A DNA stretch of 64,000 nucleotides from Burkholderiales bacterium (GCA_026399875.1 JAPLQF010000006.1:73549-137548); one strand, 5' to 3'. Shown: positions 27,900-37,482, counted from the first letter of the stretch. The notes: a model not told the origin generated them from the letters alone. Made by a program: numbers and translations.

Positions 27900-30800
27900 T
27901 GGGCGCAGGACCAGGGCCGTCGTCGTTGCCTTGAGCCTTGAGGTAGTGAAGGTTCAGATGGTGCGGAGGCTGATGACCCGCAGGGACTTCGATGACCGCG
28001 TAGCCATCGCCCGGTGGGGCCAGCGTCGTGGTCACCGCCAGACTGCAACGGCCAACCGAATAGTTGTCACTCAAGAGGAAGTCGGTCGGTCGACCATTGG
28101 CAAACGCGAACGGCGCATAGAGTGCCGAACTGTGAACCGAGACGATCTTGAGCGTGTGATCGTCGCCGGCGCTGGTGACAGTCGCTTCAGAGTGAAAGCT
28201 GTGATGCTCATCGCCGCTCAGGAAGACGGTATTCGTGATGCGATTAGCGTAGAGATACTCGATCAGTCGCTGCACTGACAGTGGGAAGCCATCCCAGGCA
28301 TCGCTGCTTTCACATGCCAGTGGGGGATCGACGCTACGTCGGCGGCGCGCCAGCAGCACAGAGGGTGTTGCAACAAACTTCAGTGAGTGCGGATATTGCC
28401 GCAACCAGCGGCACAGAGCGAACCACTGGTCATCGTCGATGATCAGACGTTGATCGGGTGCGGTTAATGAACCACGAGGCGATCGCCCGGTGCGAGTATC
28501 CAGCAGATAGAAAGGATGCCCGCCGAAATTGAAGGCCTGATCAACCGGCCTGGACAGAATCGACTTACGCTTGGCGGGGCTTCCCTTGACCGGGCGCATC
28601 CGCTGATAGCGCAGGAACGCTTCACGCCCTGCCGTGAGCGTTTGCTGGTTGCGCTTTGCATCGTCGGGGCGCAGCAGCGCGACATCAGGCGGCAAGGGTT
28701 CCCAGTTGTTGGAGAGTTCATGATCGTCGATCAAGGCGCGCACCGACCTGCGTCGCATCACCTCGCGCAGCGGCGCCATCCGCAAAGCATCAACACTCGG
28801 CTGCTCGAAGCGCTCGTCGATGCGGATGGCGTCGGCAACACCGGCAGTCGCATCGGCGTAGATCTGATCGCCCAGTAACAGAACCAGGTCGGGGGCGTTG
28901 GCGAACTTGAGCGATGTCGCCAGCGTGCGCATGCTGGCTTCGGCAATCGGCTGGTCGAAGATTCCCGGCGGATACTGGCAACTGCCGAATGCGAACCGAA
29001 GGAGCTCGGGCGCCTTAGCCTCGTGGAGCTCGATGGCTCGGTGCAGATCGTCACAACGCAGAAAAACCGTCTCAAGGCATGCAACGGTTTGCCTGGGCAT
29101 CCAGGCCCGAACTGCACTGAGCACATCCTGTGGAGTGACTATTCTTGGCGATGAATCTGACCCGAATAACGCTGGCCGAAAACCAAAACTCTGCGAGGCT
29201 CCCGCTTCGACCGGCTTGATTGCAGTCACCTCGCCCGGTTGATAGACCATCACCGCGATGAAGCCCGGCTCGCCGTTCTGGGTCTGACCACAATGCTGCT
29301 GATGAGCGGGCAAGGCGACCGTCAACCAGTCATTGCTGCTGCCTGCGTCGCTCAGCGTCGGTTTGCCTTGAATTTCGAACCTTGCGTCGGCCCCTTCCTG
29401 CGGCGCGCGTTTGAAGACCGGCACCAAAGCCAGACACGCCTGCCCCTCATCCGGACTCGACATCGCCGCGATCTGAGGCTGGCGCGAGATTTCACCAACA
29501 GCAGGCAAGTCGATCCTTGGACCGATCCAGGGCAATTCAATGGTCAGGGCATCGGCATGCGGACCCCAAGCCGGGGCACCATCACCAGCCGCGCCAGTGT
29601 TCGGCGGCTGAGGCTCAAACGGATCTTCATCGAGGAAGTTCTGGATGTCCTGAAACACTGCTACGGCCGTCAGCCCGGTCAGAATGTCCTGATGCCCCAG
29701 GCGGTCGTAGGGCGGACGATCAGACGGCGAGGCCCGAAACGGGACATTGGCATGCCGCATGGCCTTGCTCAGGAGGTCTTGCGTCGACACATCGACCAGC
29801 CCGTTTTCACGGCCATGAATCGCGAGCGTCTCGATGCCACCCCAGCGCTGCCGCAGGCGATTGCCGGTGACAAACTCACCGCGACCGCGCTGGTTGGTAA
29901 TCGCGTTGAACCGTGCGAAGTGAATAACCTGCGCGAGCGATTCGATATTGATCGGCCCGAACAGATCGTCGATCGCCTCGAGCGTGCTGCTGCCAATGCG
30001 CGCCGAATTGAAGTCCCGACCATAAAGCAGGTCCATCCGGCGACGAGTGGCGGTCCACGGCGTCGTCTTCCAGACTTCAGGCCAGGGGTTCTCGACGTCG
30101 AAGTCTTCGGGCGGATAGGGCAGGCTCGCCAGCAGTCGGTCGAAAAGCTGACTGGCGACACCCGGGTCGGACGGCGGTCGAAACTGATAGTCGCCTGCCA
30201 GCACCAGACGCCTGATCTTTCGCAAAACGAAGGAACGAAAAATATTGTCATCGGTATAGCGAAGGACCGGCCCCTTCTGGCTCAGCACGATCCGACGAAT
30301 GCAGGGATGACGGCCTCCGTCAGGATTCGACCCATTGAAGGCGGTCAGCGTGCCCAGTTGCTCTTCGGTGATCCAGGCGTCGGGCCCAAGTTGCACAAGG
30401 TTGCTGCGGATATCGCTGGCATCGGTAAGCAATGCCATGCTCAGCATCGCGCAGCCGACGCAGTGCGCCAGCACATCGACCGGTTGCCCCGACACAGCGC
30501 GGATATGCAGCAGTGCGACGGGGATATCCACCAGCGCGGGCTCTTCGATTGCCCATGGCCGGCCGGCAGTAGGCATTGCCGTGCTGGTTCGCAAATCGAC
30601 GACCCAGACATCACGCCCGGTCAGGCAGAAAAACTCGGTCGCACTCTGCGGCAGCGTCTCGTGGGTGAAGCTGTTGCCGCTGGCGCTGTAGCCGTGAATC
30701 ATCACCAGCGGCGGCAAGCCCATGCCTGCCTTGGACGACTTTTTCGATTGCGGGCTCTTGCGGTAATGGGTGAGCCTGACCACGATCGGTTCGTCGCTGT

Positions 30801-33792
30801 CAGGAATCAGGCCGACCTTCAGTTCGGTGATCTCGGGTGACGCAAGGCCTTTGATCGGACCGGGCAACCTTTGCGGCTCGCGACGACCGGCCTGATCAGG
30901 CTCATCGGATTTGCGAAAGGTCCAGAGATGGTTGTTGAGGATGACGCGGGTCATGTACAGGCCGAACGACGCCAGATCAGCCAGCGCCTTGGCATGGTCC
31001 TGCTGGCCCACAATCCTCACCAGAGGCGCGCCCTCCCTGGCCAGGAAGGAGAGGTCAAGCGTTAACGCCGCCAACTCGCCCGGGACCTTTTGCGGTATCC
31101 GGGTAATCATGAGTTCGGTGAGCTGTCGCCAGGGATTTGCGCGGCGGCCATAGGTCAGGCGCTTGACGCCTCGGATTTCGTCGCCGGGAGCGAACGACAA
31201 GCTCGGACCACCGAGACGCGGTGGCAACGACAACAGCCTGTCGACCTTGAGCTCATAGTCAAAACGACGAACCTCGCCGGCGCGCGAGGCGGTGCTCAGG
31301 ACGCCGGCAATGGCTTCGCAAAATTTATTGCCCCGCCCCGATTCGCCTGATGAATCAACACGGCCCGCCGCCTTGAAAAATTTTCGCGCTTTTTGAACAA
31401 TATCCCGCGCGCCGCGATTTTTGAGCCAGGCCGGAAAGGTTCGCGAAATTCGCTGGAGGCTGCTGGAGGGCTCTCGATGCATGAATCGAAGGCTGCCGCT
31501 CAGGCTTGCTTCAAGCACTGCATAACGGCTGAGCACCGCGTCTGACTCGAAGCGAAGCCCTTCGCGGTCCCAGTCGGTCTGATCGAAAATCCGCAGCCGC
31601 GAGCTTTGTGGATCGACAATAATCTCGCGGGTATCGCGTGAACCGAGCTTGGAAAGTTCGGCTGGCTGGTAGCGCAGGGTCAGATCGACGATGCAATCCG
31701 ACGCCAGCGAGCCGCCGGCGTGAAAGCGCACCGGGCCGCGCAGACGTTCGACGATCTCGACCTGCGTTGCACGCGGCTTTTGAAAAACCGGCAGGGGAAG
31801 GCGACGGCGATCAGACGCATGCTCTTCGGGCGGACCGCCCGGCAGATGAGGCGTGAAATCCCAGTCTGTGCGAGCCATCAATTTTGCCATCGCCCGCAAC
31901 GCGACTGCCGCAATCGTGAGCGAAGGGTTCACACCGAGAGAGCCCGGGATGATCGAGCCATCGAGCACGACCAGACTGCCTTCCCATTCGGACCCTGAGC
32001 CGCGCCCCCGGTCGGCATCGAACACCACACCGAATTGATTGACAACCCCATCGTCCGCACTCCGGCCGATCGCGCAGCCCCCCAGGGCATGCACCGTCAG
32101 GACCGGGCCGCGAGGCTGCGACACCAGTTCGGCAAGTTGATCGGGAATCAGTCGCCACATCGGATTGGGGACCAGGCTCGGCTGGGAGGGGTCAGCGCCT
32201 CTGAGCGCCGCAACCAGGGTTTCGAGCGCTTTGTGAGAGGTATTCAGCTCATCGCCATTGCGCGCCTGCGGCCACCTGATCATGAGGGCGCCCTGCTGCG
32301 GCGGTCGATCGCGAGGGCGACTCTGCTTGCTCAGGTGCAGGACGCCGGCAGCATCATCGTGTCCGATCACGCCGACCAGCAGGCTGCGCTGCATCGCAGC
32401 CTCATCGACCGCCATCGGATCGGTCGCTTCGGCACGACGGGTGCCGTGAAACGCCTTGTCTCTGTTTGGCAGGTTCTCGAGCACTTGCCGGGTGGTGACC
32501 AGTTCGTCGAAGAACTGACGCAAGGCGGCCGGAACCCCAAACTCCTGCAACAGAAAGCCGCGGGGCTTCACACCCTTGCGGTCTGATGCGTGGGCCGTCT
32601 TATCAGAAAGACGCACCGGATCATCAGGTGGGATCGGAATCGACCCGGTGATTGTTGGGCCGACCGTGCGTGCGCCGGCAATAACGTCGGTCTGCGGATC
32701 GGCGCGTCCGTTGACCTCTTCGGGCATTGAATGAACGGCCGCAATATTGTCGCCGTTGCAGGAAAATCGCTCGCCCAGACGCGATGAAAAAACAAGCTTT
32801 TCATCGCGCGAACGCAGCAGGATTTCGGTGCTGCCAAGGGTGCCAGCGCTCAGGATCACTTTGTGAGCATGAATCAACAGGCGGTCGAGCTCGCGTTCCT
32901 GCAGGCGCGGATCGGTATGCACAACGCGCACTACCCAGCGCTCCGGGGCGCCCTCAGGCAACTTGTCCTTCCTCTCCCTGGAGCGTCGGATCGACAGGAC
33001 GGTTGCGCCGGTAAAGATCTGAACGCCACCACGGCGGGCGATCTCGAGCAGATTGGCATCGAGCGAGTCTTTCGCGCCGACATTGCACCCGGTAAGACAA
33101 TCTCCACACAGGGTGCAGGCCTCGAGATTGACACCCGCATGGTTGGGGCCACCTCGCATCGACACTGTGATCGGGGGGAGGTCGACCTCACGCTTGCCGG
33201 CCAGCTTCTTGAGTGCGATGGTCTTTTTTGGCAGCTCAGGCCGGCCAGCCCAGTTGGAGTGATTCAGGATCGAGTTGGTGGCACCGAGCCGAGCCCTGGC
33301 GTCATCGAACATGCCATCGGTGTGCAGCTCATCGATGAGCCTTCGAAGAACAGATCGCTCCTCAAAGTCCTCTGCCCGCGGCGCAAGCATCACACCTGCA
33401 TTGATCAGCGAGCCGCCACCCAGGCCATTGGCCACCAGGGCAGCGACATCAGGCCCAAGGCGCAGATCGAAGAGCCCCTGGTGAACGCCGCTGACCTTTC
33501 CGGTCACCTGATCGCCAACCCGCACATGCCGGGGCAGCTCGCCGAAGTGCGACGGGAACTCGCCCGGCAGATACTCCTCGCCTCGCTCAAGCAGACAGAC
33601 CTTCAGGTCGCGTTTCATGCCAGTCTTTGCGTCGAGGACTTTGGCGCCGGCAAGCTGCGCGGCCGCCACCGCCCCGCCATAGCCGCTGCCGACGATCACG
33701 ACGTCGAAGGGCTCTGACACCCTGTGCGAGGCCCACAGACTTGCGAGTGGTTCGGCGCGTCGCGGCGACGGCTTGCTTGCCTTCTCAGTCAT
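27883..33792 (-). CDS. Giant fusion: GMC oxidoreductase + alpha/beta-hydrolase + PhoD-like phosphatase
   Basis: A 1969-residue single frame with three catalytic units. (1) Residues about 28-645: a cholesterol-oxidase-like GMC flavoenzyme, with the FAD loop VVIVGSGYGG (31-40), four cysteines in CTLCGDCLTGC (226, 229, 232, 236), the active-site H568 in VHALGGCAIGR and N622 in GVNPSLT. (2) About 1020-1380: an alpha/beta-hydrolase with MIHGYSASG (H1033), nucleophile elbow AHCVGC in which Cys 1111 takes the serine place, and catalytic-type H1367 in RLGHQD. (3) About 1605-1945: a PhoD/metallophosphatase domain with FGSCQ, LGDQIYAD (D1642, D1647), DDHE (1689-1692) and SGDEHH (1861-1864). The 645-1020 part is beta-rich and unassigned. 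No signal peptide, so all three would be cytosolic. Last gene after RR and HK genes, overlapping the HK gene by 8 bases. Confidence 0.85.
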   Translation of the reverse strand: MTEKASKPSPRRAEPLASLWASHRVSEPFDVVIVGSGYGGAVAAAQLAGAKVLDAKTGMKRDLKVCLLERGEEYLPGEFPSHFGELPRHVRVGDQVTGKVSGVHQGLFDLRLGPDVAALVANGLGGGSLINAGVMLAPRAEDFEERSVLRRLIDELHTDGMFDDARARLGATNSILNHSNWAGRPELPKKTIALKKLAGKREVDLPPITVSMRGGPNHAGVNLEACTLCGDCLTGCNVGAKDSLDANLLEIARRGGVQIFTGATVLSIRRSRERKDKLPEGAPERWVVRVVHTDPRLQERELDRLLIHAHKVILSAGTLGSTEILLRSRDEKLVFSSRLGERFSCNGDNIAAVHSMPEEVNGRADPQTDVIAGARTVGPTITGSIPIPPDDPVRLSDKTAHASDRKGVKPRGFLLQEFGVPAALRQFFDELVTTRQVLENLPNRDKAFHGTRRAEATDPMAVDEAAMQRSLLVGVIGHDDAAGVLHLSKQSRPRDRPPQQGALMIRWPQARNGDELNTSHKALETLVAALRGADPSQPSLVPNPMWRLIPDQLAELVSQPRGPVLTVHALGGCAIGRSADDGVVNQFGVVFDADRGRGSGSEWEGSLVVLDGSIIPGSLGVNPSLTIAAVALRAMAKLMARTDWDFTPHLPGGPPEEHASDRRRLPLPVFQKPRATQVEIVERLRGPVRFHAGGSLASDCIVDLTLRYQPAELSKLGSRDTREIIVDPQSSRLRIFDQTDWDREGLRFESDAVLSRYAVLEASLSGSLRFMHREPSSSLQRISRTFPAWLKNRGARDIVQKARKFFKAAGRVDSSGESGRGNKFCEAIAGVLSTASRAGEVRRFDYELKVDRLLSLPPRLGGPSLSFAPGDEIRGVKRLTYGRRANPWRQLTELMITRIPQKVPGELAALTLDLSFLAREGAPLVRIVGQQDHAKALADLASFGLYMTRVILNNHLWTFRKSDEPDQAGRREPQRLPGPIKGLASPEITELKVGLIPDSDEPIVVRLTHYRKSPQSKKSSKAGMGLPPLVMIHGYSASGNSFTHETLPQSATEFFCLTGRDVWVVDLRTSTAMPTAGRPWAIEEPALVDIPVALLHIRAVSGQPVDVLAHCVGCAMLSMALLTDASDIRSNLVQLGPDAWITEEQLGTLTAFNGSNPDGGRHPCIRRIVLSQKGPVLRYTDDNIFRSFVLRKIRRLVLAGDYQFRPPSDPGVASQLFDRLLASLPYPPEDFDVENPWPEVWKTTPWTATRRRMDLLYGRDFNSARIGSSTLEAIDDLFGPINIESLAQVIHFARFNAITNQRGRGEFVTGNRLRQRWGGIETLAIHGRENGLVDVSTQDLLSKAMRHANVPFRASPSDRPPYDRLGHQDILTGLTAVAVFQDIQNFLDEDPFEPQPPNTGAAGDGAPAWGPHADALTIELPWIGPRIDLPAVGEISRQPQIAAMSSPDEGQACLALVPVFKRAPQEGADARFEIQGKPTLSDAGSSNDWLTVALPAHQQHCGQTQNGEPGFIAVMVYQPGEVTAIKPVEAGASQSFGFRPALFGSDSSPRIVTPQDVLSAVRAWMPRQTVACLETVFLRCDDLHRAIELHEAKAPELLRFAFGSCQYPPGIFDQPIAEASMRTLATSLKFANAPDLVLLLGDQIYADATAGVADAIRIDERFEQPSVDALRMAPLREVMRRRSVRALIDDHELSNNWEPLPPDVALLRPDDAKRNQQTLTAGREAFLRYQRMRPVKGSPAKRKSILSRPVDQAFNFGGHPFYLLDTRTGRSPRGSLTAPDQRLIIDDDQWFALCRWLRQYPHSLKFVATPSVLLARRRRSVDPPLACESSDAWDGFPLSVQRLIEYLYANRITNTVFLSGDEHHSFHSEATVTSAGDDHTLKIVSVHSSALYAPFAFANGRPTDFLLSDNYSVGRCSLAVTTTLAPPGDGYAVIEVPAGHQPPHHLNLHYLKAQGNDDGPGPAPISLPL

Positions 33793-35548
33793 CGAGCACA
33801 TTCAGCAAACGGTCGAGCGTCACCGGCTTGTGCAGCAATGGCAAACCGGTCGCTTGGGCATCGCGCAAACGCTGGGGGGCGGTGTCACCGGTCACCAGGA
33901 CGGCGCGCACCTGCGGTTGGACGGTGCGAACCTGCGCGATCGCCTCGATGCCGCTGTCGCCCTCAGCCAGCCGCATGTCGGACAGGATGACATCGATGGT
34001 TTCACCGGCCGCAATTTGCACGGCCTCACTCGACCCGGTCGCAACATGAACCTTGCAGCCGAGTGTTTCGAGCAGCATCTTCATACTTTGTCGCACCATC
34101 ATTTCGTCGTCGATGACCAGGACGACCAACGATTGCAGTGGCCGCCGCTGGCGAACCGGTCGGGCCTGCGGCAAATCGTCCGTCTCGATCAAGGGCAGGC
34201 TGATTGTGAATCGGGAACCCATGCCGACGACCGAATGCACCGACAGTCTTGCTCCGATCAGATCGCACAGTCGCCTGACAATAGACAGGCCCAAGCCAAG
34301 CCCTCTGGCGCGGTCACGGTTCGCGTTACCGATCTGGTAGAACTCCCTGAAAATCAGTTCATGCTGGTCATCGGGAATGCCGATGCCGGAGTCGCTGACC
34401 TCAATCAGCGCTTCAGAACCCCGTTGGGTCAGAGTGAGCATCACCTGGCCACCGCTGGGTGTGAACTTCAGCGCGTTATCAGTGAGGTTGCTGATAGCCC
34501 GTCTGAGCAAGGCTTCGTCGGTGCGCACCGTCATCGACTGCTCGATAGTCAGTGTGCACACCTGTCCACGGTCGTCGGCAAGCACGCGAACCGCCTGATA
34601 ATGAGCACGCAGCAAAGTGTCGAGACGGCAGGCTGCCATCGTCGGAACGACGGTTCCGGCATCGAGCTTGGAGATATCGAGCAGCCCGTCGAGTTGCTGG
34701 GTGATCGTCTGGTTGACGGTGTCGAGCACCCTGACGATCTCCTGCGAACTTTCATCGAGTGTCTTGAGCGACAGCGCCGCGACCAGAACATTCATGCTGT
34801 GCATCGGCTGTCGCAGGTCATGACTGGCGGCCGCCAGAAACTGGGTCTTTGCCCGGTTGGCTTCTTCGGCTGCATCAAGCGCACCCTGTAACGCAACATT
34901 CAGGCGGCTCTGCGCGTAACGATAGCGACCGGCGTCCAGGAAGACTTGACCCACCTTGCGCGACAGTCCGATCAGATAGATCTGGTAGAGCAGAATCAGC
35001 AGCGACAGGCCCCAGGCGGCAAAGGCGGACGACCCAGCCTGAGCACTCATGGCCCAGGCCAATGACAGTGGCAACAACATCGGCAGCGAGTAGTAGAGAA
35101 AGACCATCCGCAGGCCCGCAGTCGAGATCACCGAGGCCGTCGCCAATGTGAGGAGGATGATCGTGATGGCGGTCTGCTCGGTCACGGCGTAGCGGTCGAA
35201 GGCCATCAATGGCCCAAAGACCAGGACACTGGCGGAGAGCATCAGAAGGCCGATGCGGGTTTCGACCGAGAGTCGGCTGCGCATCCGCAGCAGCGGCTCG
35301 GTGAAAAAGAACCGCGCAGTCAAGGCGGCAAGCATCAACGCAGTCCAGAGCATGACCGAGCGGTGATCGCCATGCCCCCACCAGATCGCCGCCAACACGA
35401 GACCACACAACACCCTGCCCAGGAACCCCGACCTTTGTGACGCCAACCAGGTATCGATCGTTCTCTCTGAGACAAAGCGCTGGGCGAGGTCTTCATCAAA
35501 GGCAGGATTGCGGGTTGCCTGGTTGATTGATGCGGGCGTGACACTCAT
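33785..35548 (-). CDS. Membrane-bound hybrid histidine kinase
   Basis: A 587-residue sensor kinase. The N-terminal third has about six membrane helices (residues 45-200) with no large periplasmic loop, so the signal may be sensed in or near the membrane. A short coiled coil (LNVALQGALDAAEEANRAKTQ) leads to the phosphoacceptor AASHDLRQPMHS, then N box NLTDNALKF, G1 DSGIGIP and G2 GLGLGLSIV. The C-terminal receiver domain (about 468-585) has the DD pair in VIDDEMMV, the acceptor in ILSDMRL and K in LHKPVT. The LuxR-type response regulator starts 3 bases before it in transcription order, and the giant fusion gene overlaps its end. Confidence 0.93.
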   Translation of the reverse strand: MSVTPASINQATRNPAFDEDLAQRFVSERTIDTWLASQRSGFLGRVLCGLVLAAIWWGHGDHRSVMLWTALMLAALTARFFFTEPLLRMRSRLSVETRIGLLMLSASVLVFGPLMAFDRYAVTEQTAITIILLTLATASVISTAGLRMVFLYYSLPMLLPLSLAWAMSAQAGSSAFAAWGLSLLILLYQIYLIGLSRKVGQVFLDAGRYRYAQSRLNVALQGALDAAEEANRAKTQFLAAASHDLRQPMHSMNVLVAALSLKTLDESSQEIVRVLDTVNQTITQQLDGLLDISKLDAGTVVPTMAACRLDTLLRAHYQAVRVLADDRGQVCTLTIEQSMTVRTDEALLRRAISNLTDNALKFTPSGGQVMLTLTQRGSEALIEVSDSGIGIPDDQHELIFREFYQIGNANRDRARGLGLGLSIVRRLCDLIGARLSVHSVVGMGSRFTISLPLIETDDLPQARPVRQRRPLQSLVVLVIDDEMMVRQSMKMLLETLGCKVHVATGSSEAVQIAAGETIDVILSDMRLAEGDSGIEAIAQVRTVQPQVRAVLVTGDTAPQRLRDAQATGLPLLHKPVTLDRLLNVLDD

Positions 35549-35551
35549 GAA

Positions 35552-36202
35552 TCAGTCCGATTGACGGATGCCCAGTTGCGCTGCGGCATAGACCGCCTCG
35601 GTGCGGTTGCTGACGCCCAGAATCCGGAAGGCCGCCGACAGATGGGCTTTGACCGTGCCCTCGGAAAGCTGCAAGGATCGGGCAATTGCCTTGTTCGATT
35701 GACCCCGGACCGCCTTGAGCAGGACCTCGTATTGCCTTTCGGTCATTCCGTGCACAGGCAGGTCGGAGGCAGATGAATCACTGGCGGTCAGAGAGGGCAC
35801 AGGGCGAGCAGACTGGCTCAGAACATGCATCGGCATATAGACGCCGCCGGCAAGAATCAGCTGCAGCGCACTGATGAGAATGCGATGGGTCGAGGACTTG
35901 GGCACGAAACCCGATGCGCCGAGATCGATGACCTGGCGAATCAGGGCGGGGTCGTCTTCGCTGGAAATCACCACGATCGGCACATCATCGAAGCTTTCGC
36001 GCATGCGCTCGAGCGCAGAGGTGCCATGTGAGCCCGGCATGGAAAGGTCAAGCAGGATGAGGTCAATTTCCCTGTCTGCAAAGGCTAACGCATCGAAGGG
36101 ATTGCCTGCTTCGAAGCACTCGTTTTCGCCGGGCAGCTCACGCAGCAGAAGCTTGAGCCCGCTTCGGAACAGCGCGTGATCGTCAACGAGCAAAAGCTTC
36201 AA
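35552..36202 (-). CDS. NarL/LuxR-type response regulator
   Basis: A 216-residue response regulator. The receiver domain begins MKLLLVDDHALFRSGL with phosphoacceptor Asp in ILLDLSMPGSHG (about residue 52) and K in VPKSS. The DNA-binding part is a LuxR helix-turn-helix, MTERQYEVLLKAVRGQSNKAIARSLQLSEGTVKAHLSAAFRILGVSNRTEAV. It is first in a leftward operon of regulator, hybrid kinase and giant fusion enzyme, so the fusion is its most likely target or output. It probably binds the divergent intergenic region to its right. Confidence 0.94.
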   Translation of the reverse strand: MKLLLVDDHALFRSGLKLLLRELPGENECFEAGNPFDALAFADREIDLILLDLSMPGSHGTSALERMRESFDDVPIVVISSEDDPALIRQVIDLGASGFVPKSSTHRILISALQLILAGGVYMPMHVLSQSARPVPSLTASDSSASDLPVHGMTERQYEVLLKAVRGQSNKAIARSLQLSEGTVKAHLSAAFRILGVSNRTEAVYAAAQLGIRQSD

Positions 36203-36536
36203 GAAGCAGCTCCGAGGGCAGTGCTGGTGCGGAAAAGCGGATGGGAAAGAGGGCGGCGGCTAACCCAAAAGATACCTGTTTTGCAGGCTCGCGCAATTGG
36301 CCAGATGGGCTAGCCACTTGTCCAAACGGACAATCCACACGACACATTCCGATCACACACTAAACCTTCATCCCGAACCGGCCTGACGATCAACCTAGCC
36401 GACCATCCAGCTTCGACTCCCTCTCACCGGACCTCGACCTGCCTGTCGGTCCAATGGTGCGAGCAATGGCTGCCTCCTAAGCTTTCAGCACTGGCCCCGG
36501 CTCCCCGAGGCTCGATCTGAATGCTCGGACCTTACG
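36203..36536. promoter_or_regulatory. Divergent intergenic region with inverted repeats
   Basis: A 334-base spacer between the response regulator and the LuxR-type gene. It contains TTGTCC-AAAC-GGACAA at 36318-36333, a perfect 6-bp inverted repeat, and the palindrome GGCTAGCC three bases to its left (36308-36315). These lie about 110 bases upstream of the response regulator and 200 upstream of the LuxR gene, and are candidate operators for either regulator. Clear sigma-70 boxes are not evident. Confidence 0.45.
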
Positions 36537-37262
36537 ATGACATCCACCGCTCCCGTCCTGACCGATCTTCTGCAAAGCAAGCTCAGCCCAAGCCGGCACG
36601 ATGACTTGCCCGAGACATCGGAGCGTCCCTTCCGGCTCACGGCGACCGACTCATCAACCCCCTTTCAATCCTCGCCGATGCTGCCGCTGGCCGCCCTCCT
36701 GTCGCTGATTCCGCAGCCAGCGCTGATCGTCGACAACAAGGGGCAGGTTCAGGCAGCCAATTCATCGGCTTCGCGCTGGATGGAAAACCAGAAAACCCTT
36801 GACGTCTCGACCGGGCGGGTGTCGTGGCGCAACGCACGCCATCAAGTGGCGTTCTCTGCCGTTCTCAAAGAACTGACCGAAGGCGCAACGGCTGCCATGA
36901 CACGTAAGCATGCCCGCCTGCCGCTGTCGGGCCCCGAGCGCACGCTGCCGCTGATCATCGACTGTCACCGGGTGCGAACTGCCGAAGCAGTGCCCAGTAA
37001 TCATGCCTTGCTGGTCATGCATGATCTGCAGGACGCCCCGCCGATCAACCTGCGTCTGCTGGTCGAGTCCTTCGGGCTGACCCGGGCTGAAGCGCGGGTC
37101 GCGGGCCTGCTGGCCGAAGGCGAAACGCCAGCCGACATCTGTCTGATCCTCGATCTGGCGATGGGCACGATCCGAACCCATCTGCGGGTGATCGCGGGCA
37201 AGCTCGGGGTCACGCGACAATCGGAAGTCGTGAGGCTGCTCACGCGATTGCCGCAGGGCTAG
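36537..37262 (+). CDS. LuxR-type transcription regulator with PAS-like sensor
   Basis: A 241-residue regulator. The middle part (about 45-165) reads like a PAS-type sensor (LIPQPALIVDNKGQVQAANSSASRWME to HALLVMHDL). The C-terminal helix-turn-helix is FGLTRAEARVAGLLAEGETPADICLILDLAMGTIRTHLRVIAGKLGVTRQSEVVRLL, of the LuxR kind used by many aromatic-acid or lipid-linked regulators in betaproteobacteria. No receiver domain, so it is controlled by ligand or partner, not phosphorylation. Divergent from the RR-HK-fusion operon and probably part of the same circuit. Confidence 0.85.
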   Translation: MTSTAPVLTDLLQSKLSPSRHDDLPETSERPFRLTATDSSTPFQSSPMLPLAALLSLIPQPALIVDNKGQVQAANSSASRWMENQKTLDVSTGRVSWRNARHQVAFSAVLKELTEGATAAMTRKHARLPLSGPERTLPLIIDCHRVRTAEAVPSNHALLVMHDLQDAPPINLRLLVESFGLTRAEARVAGLLAEGETPADICLILDLAMGTIRTHLRVIAGKLGVTRQSEVVRLLTRLPQG

Positions 37263-37482
37263 TCAGCGCGGTGACCTCAAAGCAGGAATCGCGCGCAGCA
37301 CCACCCCCGTCGTACCGGATCTGATTCAGCCGCGTGCGCTGGTGTCCTTCGACCCGGGCCGCCGCATGCAGGCTGTATCATCACGGCCGGGTTGGCGCGC
37401 CTCGGCCGCTGCCCGCTGGCTGCTGACCGCTGGGCGCACGATCAACATCGGCGCTCGTCATACACCCCGGGACACGACGCCC

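Noticed and set aside
29239..30840. 533-codon plus-strand frame inside the giant fusion gene
   Set aside because: Antisense to the hydrolase and linker parts; no motif and arginine-rich composition.
27883..33792. Separate genes mis-joined as one giant protein
   Set aside because: The frame is continuous, all three domains are in the same frame with no stop, and coding character is kept through the linkers.
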